From contig NQMI01000125.1 of the NCBI GenBank assembly GCA_002270565.1, forward strand, positions 27,322 to 91,321: 64,000 nt of DNA. The letters are read 5' to 3'. The first letter of the stretch is position 1, and every line of letters begins with the position of its first letter. The translations under genes were made by a program, and so were the position numbers. Of the stretch, positions 57,931-64,000 are shown in pieces. The notes under the pieces are model-generated. The model saw only the letters and a program-made list of their open reading frames with translations, had not been told where the DNA came from and ran no database searches. Source of the stretch: Stenocarpella maydis. Its lineage: Eukaryota; Ascomycota; Sordariomycetes; Diaporthales; Diaporthaceae.

Positions 57931-60900
57931 TCAACTAGATAACTCCTCGCCTTGGTCTTCAAGGCCGTCGTCGATATGTTCCTCATCGAAGTCGTCGTCG
58001 ATGATGTCTTCGTCCGCTCCTGACTCCAGCGCGAGCTCGTCCTCATAGTCGTCATCTTCGTCATCCTCGCCCCAGTCCTCGTCCGGCACCCTGCCCGGGG
58101 CCGTCATGGTCGATGGGCCGTCATGGACGGCCTTGGACCTCTTGGCCGGTGGTCCTGCCATATCTTGACTACCGGCGTCGTCCTTGCGTTTAGATAAGGG
58201 AGCGCCTACGCCACTGGCAGCCCTGAGCCTCGACACCCTGGCAGCCCGCCGTGTTTGCGCACTGCTTGATGGGGTCTCAAGCTGGTGATTTTTTCTCCGA
58301 TGCTCTTCCTCTGCCAGGAGTTAGCCGAAGCCGGGATTCTTGGGGGCTCCGCAGGGCTTTCACCCGCGGATTATACGGAAGGAAAGGGGAAGTTTTCATG
58401 GAAGGGAGGAAGGGTGCTGAGGAAGACAATTTCGGGGAGGGATTCGCGTTGAACACGTACTGCAGGCCGCGCAGTGACCCTTGGCCTTTTCATCCCTAAG
58501 CTTGCGGTTCTCGGCCGCCAGATGCATGATGCTTTCGGATTGTGCTTCATTTTCCGTGTGCAGATAGGCGATCTCGTTCTTTTGGCCAAACTCGTCCTGC
58601 TTCAGTACCGCAAAAGCTTCCAGAACAGCATCACTCTCCCGGTCCTGGTGGGTTCCGATGGTCTCGTCAGCCAGCACGCGCCGGAGGCGCTTATTGATGT
58701 GGTCGTCAAAGTGCTGCTGCTGCTCCGAGGTCAGGTCGAACCCTCGCAGCTCGAAATTGCATGTGCAGAAGGGGCAGCTCTTGAGGCCGCCTTCCTTGGA
58801 ACGCACGTTCTCTGGATGCAACAGGAAGTGGTAGTAGAGGCCCTGGGCGTTCCACGAGGTCAGGTCAGCCTCGCAGCCCGGCACGGGGCACTTTTCGGGA
58901 ACCAAGATCCTCGCTGCTCGTTTGTCTGCTCCCAGATTCGAGAGACCGTACTTGAGTAGGCGGGCCCTGCTGTCGCGAGGGCTTTCGGAGGGGATGCCCG
59001 AGTCGGTGCAGACGGGGTTCTCGCCGAACGCGGGCTTCAAGACGCAGGTGGCCAGGTGCTTGAGGCGGAGTGAGCGAGGGCTTGGCTTGAGATCGACACC
59101 GCACCAGGGGCACCAACTGTCTGGTCTCGAGGCCAGGGGCTTGCAGTTCAGCAGGTGGCGCCGGCCGTACGAGATGGGCAACAAGTGACACCCGAGGGCG
59201 CAGCTGCTGCAGAAGACGGGCGCCGGGTGGGCCGGGTCTGCGCCGGGGGCGTGGCACTGGTGCGGTTGTTGTTGCTGCTGGGTGCGGCCCGACCCGGTCA
59301 CGACGTTTTCTGGGTTGCCGCAGCGTGTGCAGAAGGCCCCCTTGGGGAGGGTGGCCTCGTTTCCGGGGAAGCAGATATTGTCGTGGTGCACGCGGTCAGC
59401 CTTGCTGCTGAGCAGCCGGTGGCTGCGGCCGCAGCGGGGGCAGAAGCTGTACTGCTCCTCCCTCCGGGCAACGTTGCCCTTGCTCTTTGTCTGGTCGGCC
59501 AGGAGCGCCTCCCTCAGCAGGTCTTCCTGTTGGGTGAAGTACTCGGAGTGCTTGTCCAGAAAGTGCCTCTGCCGGTCAGCGGCGGACCAGTGCTTAAAGA
59601 GTGTCTCGTCGCAGAAGGGGCAGTGGGTGCCAATGTGCTTGGCATCCAGGTGGGCGTGGAAGGCGGCCATGTTTCCAGGGCCGACGGGGAAGAAGGCGTT
59701 GCAGTCCTTGTGTGGACACTGCTGTGCGCGGTTGAGTGCGATGGAGCGCATCTGAAAGAAGGCCTGCTGTAGGGAGCGCTGCTCCGTCGGCGTCATGATC
59801 TGCGTGCTGACCACGGGCATCGAGTCCGACTCGATGCCGTCCGGACCCTGTGGCCGCCGGATGTGCTCTAATGGCGGCGCGTTGATGGGGAACCGCGGCG
59901 CCTGGTCGCCCACCTGCACCGAGAGCGGCGCCGCAAAGGACTGCTCACGGTAGTACTTGCCCGACTGGAACATGTCGACACCCGCCCCGAGCGATGGCAC
60001 CCCCTGGTGCAGGATCCCCTGGTCGTGTCTCGCCTCATGGCCCTGAGCCGGCGGCGTCGCGGCGGTGCTGAAGTTCTGGGCTTGCTGGGGCTGCTGGGGC
60101 TGTTGGTGGTGGTGGTGGTGGTGTTGGTGGTGGTGATGATGATGGCCCTGCTGCCGAGTCCTCATCCCGGCCCCGGCCCCGGCCAACCGCTCCACCGGCT
60201 TTCCCGTATCCTTAAAGACGGACGGACGGTTGCAACCCCACCGGTTCCAGAGAGGGGTTCCATCATCAGAGGGCAGGGGATCTGAGGGGCCGGGTCCTCC
60301 GTCAAGTTCATGCTTCTTTCTGAGCGTGACGCTGAATCGCTTCACCGAAAGGGCATCCTTAAACTCCTGCCACGGCTTGATGCCATCGTCTTGGGCGGTT
60401 GCATCCAAGTCCCACGTGGCCCTGTTCTCCTGTAGAATGTCTTTAGCCCCTTGTCCTGTGGCAGTGCGCTGGTCGATATGGAAGGCCCAGTCGTGGACAT
60501 CATCAGCAATCGTCCAGCCAGCGTGCCTGAAACTTGAGAGGAGGCTATCTCTGGCCTGGGCCCATCCAGTGTTGATAGAGAAGTTGTAAGTGCTGTATCC
60601 GCTGCTGTGTTGGACAAGGATCTCGTGCTCATCCCACTGGGGCACAATGGTGAAGAAGTACTTCCGCCTCAGCCACTTTTGAAGCCTCTTCTCGGCATCC
60701 AAGGTGGACGGGGATGTCCTGTCCACCGACCCGTTCCTGCACCTGAAAGTCGCTGGTATGTCGTTTCCAGGCCGCTTGATGACCATGCGGGCCACACTGG
60801 CCCGATCATGGGGTGGTACAGAGTTCCAGGCCAGTTTCAAGACCGCCTCCGTGTCGAGGACGGCCGCCGTGGCTGAGCTCTGGGGGTAGTAGCCGGGCAC

Positions 60901-62644
60901 CTGTGCAAAAGCCTGCTCCTCGAGGCGAGTAAGAGACAGGCTGAATCTCGCTTCAACCTTCTCGTCACGCGCGATTTGGACAATCTTCTCCCAGACTCCT
61001 CTCGGCAGGGGCGATTTGTGGTGAAAGGACTGGCTGATGTCTCCTACTTTCACCGTATAAGACGCCCGCGGCGCCTGCACATTGGGTCGCCCCAGCGTGT
61101 CAGACCCCTCGTGAGGGCCCGATGTGATGCGTAAGACGGTCTCGAACCATTTCGTGTAGAGGCTCGAGGCAGTAGACTCATTGACAGTCTCTGGCGCCCA
61201 CAGGTAGGCCACGGTTTCATCACCACTAGGGCGTGACTGGTAAAACTCAAGAATGCTGTAGTCATCTGGCACCCCGGCCGTGCGTGCCTCGGCGCCCTTT
61301 CTCGCAAGCTCAACCAGAGCCTGCTCGTGCATCTCGTGGCAGGCAAAGACTGTCAGTGTAGCATCGGGAGACTTCCACTGTGCGTCGCTGTACGCCGCCA
61401 AGATATTGTTGTACAAGTCCTGCTCGCGCTGCACATCGCCCAGGGTGCCGCGGTGCATAGCTGCGAGGTCGGCCCACTCATTCGGGTTTTGCTTGAGCAA
61501 GCCAACCGAGATTTTGACATTCCGACGTTCCCCCAGCACCAAAACCGCGTCGACGGCCTCATAGAATGACCTGGCGAGGTTGATATCACAGCTAGTAGAG
61601 CCGCAGAAGGAGGCAACCGCCACCTGGACGTTTCCCTCCAACGCTCCAGACCCTCCTCGGATGTTGAGCGCGCGGCCGTCGTCATTAACGCCGACCTCGG
61701 GCGCGCCGGGGGGCAGAGAGTCAGAGCAGAACGAAGAACCATCGGCGGAGCCATCGCTCATTGAGTCATCCTCGAAGTGCTCGTGCTCGTCCTCGCCCAG
61801 CCCTCCGCCGCGCATGGCCACGTCTGGGCCGCCATGCCCGAGTGGTTGGGCCTCAGGCGGTTGAAAGGGCAGCCCGTAGTACATCTCGAGGGTCGAGTCC
61901 GGCATCACTTAGGCGTTGTCAGAATCAATTAGCAAGCCGGGGCAGGCCGCGCACAGCACGAGGACGGCAGGGGGCGGGGGATGGGAAGCAGGGACGCAGC
62001 TCACTGTGGCCGTTGTCGGCGCCGTAGCAGCGTTTGTTATATCTGTTGAGGAAACGCAGCGGTCGCATCTCCTCCGGGACAAAGGTCCGCAGGTCGTCCT
62101 GGTCGCCTTCAATGTCACCGTCGTCGTCAAGGCCAAACAGGCCGGAGCCCAGGGGCAGCCTGAAGAGGTCATTCATCTTCATAGGCTCCACCGAGAAGCC
62201 AAAGTACAGCATGGTCATCTTGAAGGCGAGGAAGGCCCGGGGCGCCTCCTGGTTCCAGGGGGGAGTTGCCAGGAGTGTGTTGTAGGCCTCGGCGTCCCTC
62301 TTCTGCTGCGCGTACAAGTCGGGCTCACGCCTCCTGTCGGCCCAGCTGCTGAACTTGCGGATCTCGTAGTTGGAGAAGTGGTCCTTGAGCGTGTCATCGA
62401 TGCTCCTCCCCGACGCCGGGTCCAAGGCTGCGTCGAAGACCCTCTTACGTTCCACAAATGCCGGGTCATCGGGCCTGATCGCAAGGTTCCAGCGGGCCCT
62501 TGATGCCTCCCACCTTGCAGCATCGCCTGCGTCCTGTCGGGCAACGTCCAGGGGTGCCGGCCTGGCCCTCTGGGCTTCTGCAGGAGCAGGAGCAGGAGCA
62601 GCGGCGGCGCCGGCGTCACTTCGCCAAGGGGCAAACCAGTCCAT
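57931..62644 (-). CDS. Large multi-zinc-finger protein of unknown function
   Basis: I infer one 1,488-residue protein from three exons: 62644-62005, 61907-58461 and 58310-57931. The start ACCATGGAC is ideal. Phases match at both junctions. Residues 1-210 have an Ala/Pro start, then a folded-looking part (TLKDHFSNYEIRKFSSWADRR, FVPEEMRPLRFLNRYNKRCYGADNG). Residues about 290-800 are a mixed alpha/beta region with no motif I know. Residues about 800-850 hold His/Gln tracts. Residues about 942-1280 carry about seven Cys/His modules, e.g. CPHKDC...H...H, CPFC...H-x4-H, CPRC...H-x4-C, CSSC...H-x3-C, CPWC...H-x3-C, CPVPGC...H-x4-H, CPFC...H-x3-H. A coiled coil follows (about 1300-1360), then a basic segment (KRKDD, PAKRSK, a possible nuclear signal) and a very acidic tail. 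The middle exon alone is certain; the joins are inference. Confidence 0.78.
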
Positions 62645-63650
62645 GGTAGCAAGCACCGCGATGATGCTCAGGGGCTCTGGAGCCGGCAGTGCGATGTTCT
62701 CTTGGTGCACTGGAGGCGGGGCTGGGAGGATGTTGTGCGGGCAAGAGGTGAAGGGAAAGGTTGGATGGGGGGCCGGGGAAGAAACAAAAGGAGGCCAGAA
62801 ACCCGAGGCATATCAAAGAAAAGACCAAAACAAGCAGCCAGGCCGTGGAGGATGGCCTGCAAACGGCGTCGGAGGGGGCGCGGGACAGACGACAAAGGGA
62901 TGCTGCCCCGGGGGCTGCTGCATCTGCACGTGGACATGATCCCATTCCCGGGACGCGCATCTCAGATGGCATCGGCATCAGGGCGCGGCTGGGTCGACGG
63001 CCAGGTGGAGGGCAGAGAAGACGGAGAGGCGACCACCGAATGCGGAAGCTGAGGGTCGAGATATCCCCCAGCGCAGGCGGCCGGGACAGTAGACGACCAC
63101 GGCTTGCTCTGCATAAAGAGGGAGTTGACGAAAGCGATCTTGGGGTCAGCGAAGGGGAGGGCCTGCCTGGTGTTTATTCAGTGTTTGGCCCAAGGCCATG
63201 GTCGGCCGGATTGGATGTATGCGTTTGATGTTGTGCAAGCAGTGCGTATGGAGCATGTGGGTAAGCCATAGTACGGAGTACTCTGGTTCGACATCAATAG
63301 GTGCTCGGGCAGGTTGAACACGAGGTGGCCTGCATCAAACAGTGGCTGCCTTTCTTTTCTTCTCTCCCCCCGAGAGGTTAACAATAATAAGGGGTCGGCT
63401 GTGTCGTGCAGTCCACTGCCTGGGGCTATCCACCAGGGTTAGCTGGGCACCTGCTTGAGGCCCACTTTATCCACCCCCTGCTGATGGCGCCTGCGTGGTC
63501 CGTACTCCCTTACTACGTACGTACGGTACTTAGATCCGTGCGGAGCATCATGTGCACGCAGCTCCACTGATCCGCGTACCTACGGTGGGTGGTTTGTACA
63601 GCGCACAAGCATCCCGAAGTTTTCCCTGCAACGATCAGCGCCTAATTTAC
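62645..63650. other. Upstream region of the zinc-finger gene
   Basis: About 1 kb with no supported gene. Palindromic ACGTACGTACGGTAC lies near 63517-63531. Composition shifts to AT-rich from about 63650. Confidence 0.45.
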
Positions 63651-63771
63651 CACATACGGAATTGTACTCGTTAACTCGTTTCTTAGCGATTCATATGGGC
63701 TTAAGTTGCCCAACTACAACGATATATATAGAGTATATATCATCTTATTCCTCACTTATTCTCATAATCAT
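63650..63771. repeat. AT-rich 3' flank of the Tc1-type remnant
   Basis: TA-rich stretch with GATATATATAGAG and TATATATCATC. It presumably includes the element's terminal repeat and target TA, but I cannot mark the exact end without the other terminus. Confidence 0.4.
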
Positions 63772-64000
63772 TTAATATAGTATTGGGTATCCATCCCTTC
63801 TAATATAGTTATGATATCGCTCTAGTAGACTTATATAAAGCTTCCGCAAGTAGTTTTTATCGATTAACCACCAGGCTTGTAAAATGGCTTCCCTGAGGCT
63901 ATTACCAGCAAGGTCCTCTATATTGTAATTGAAGTTAAGCTACCGCTTTATCTCCGCTCATACATTCTCAATGGGATTTAAATTAGGACTGTATAGCAGC
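63772..64000 (-). pseudogene. Tc1/mariner-type transposase remnant (C-terminal end; runs off right edge)
   Basis: On the minus strand from the window edge I read LLYSPNLNPIENV, a stop where Trp is expected, AEIKR, a second stop, then LNFNYNIEDLAGNSLREAI and LQAWWLIDKNYLRKLYISLLERYHNYI, ending at a TAA at 63774-63772. SPxLNPIENxW is the conserved block around the third catalytic acid of Tc1-family DDE transposases; its Glu is kept, while the upstream Asp reads Asn. Both internal stops fit single G-to-A or C-to-T changes (Trp TGG to TGA, Gln CAG to TAG), so RIP is likely. The rest of the element is outside the window. Confidence 0.8.

Overview
This 64 kb window reads as nuclear DNA of a filamentous ascomycete, probably a Sordariomycete. 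The genes are spaced, carry short GT-AG introns (about 50-200 nt), have GC-rich wobble positions and encode typical fungal housekeeping and regulatory proteins. One AT-rich block shows the marks of repeat-induced point mutation (RIP). No lineage-specific marker fixes the genus.

Left arm (1-30.8 kb), mostly conserved single-copy genes. In order: an Nbs1/nibrin-type DNA-repair protein running off the left edge (-); a J-protein with a DnaJ-X domain (-); a short-chain NAD(P)-dependent enzyme of the fungal UDP-rhamnose route (-); squalene synthase ERG9 (+); a Ste20/GCK-type kinase with internal peptide repeats (+); a secreted proteinase-K-like subtilase (-); an F-box protein (+); GPI mannosyltransferase I / PIG-M (-) sharing a 290 bp promoter with the translin partner TRAX (+); and a six-helix membrane protein of unknown role (-).

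Repeat island (about 30.8-41.7 kb). It holds two direct copies (A and B) of a 0.7-1 kb repeat with a 15 bp minisatellite, a 1.4 kb almost pure AT segment next to a single undetermined base, several small tandem duplications, and a Helitron relic of about 5-6 kb on the minus strand. The relic keeps one reading frame for over 4.5 kb while its HUH-Rep and Pif1 helicase motifs carry stops and G-to-A or C-to-T type replacements, so it looks RIP-killed rather than randomly eroded. A roughly 70 bp hairpin sequence occurs in copies A and B and again, inverted, at the right edge.

Right arm (41.7-64 kb): COX10 haem A farnesyltransferase (+), a Myb/SANT-domain protein (-), a 7.8 kb stretch with no gene I can support, a six-exon MFS sugar transporter (+), a degenerate 23 bp tandem array, a 1,488-residue multi-zinc-finger protein of unknown function (-), and the 3' end of a decayed Tc1/mariner-type transposase at the right edge.

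The genes do not form an obvious cluster or pathway; neighbours are functionally unrelated, as is usual in ascomycete core genomes. The items most worth a second look are the bracketed repeat island, the large zinc-finger protein, two GC-AG introns, two micro-exons, an EF-hand-like loop inside squalene synthase, and repeated 10 bp palindromes in intergenic DNA.
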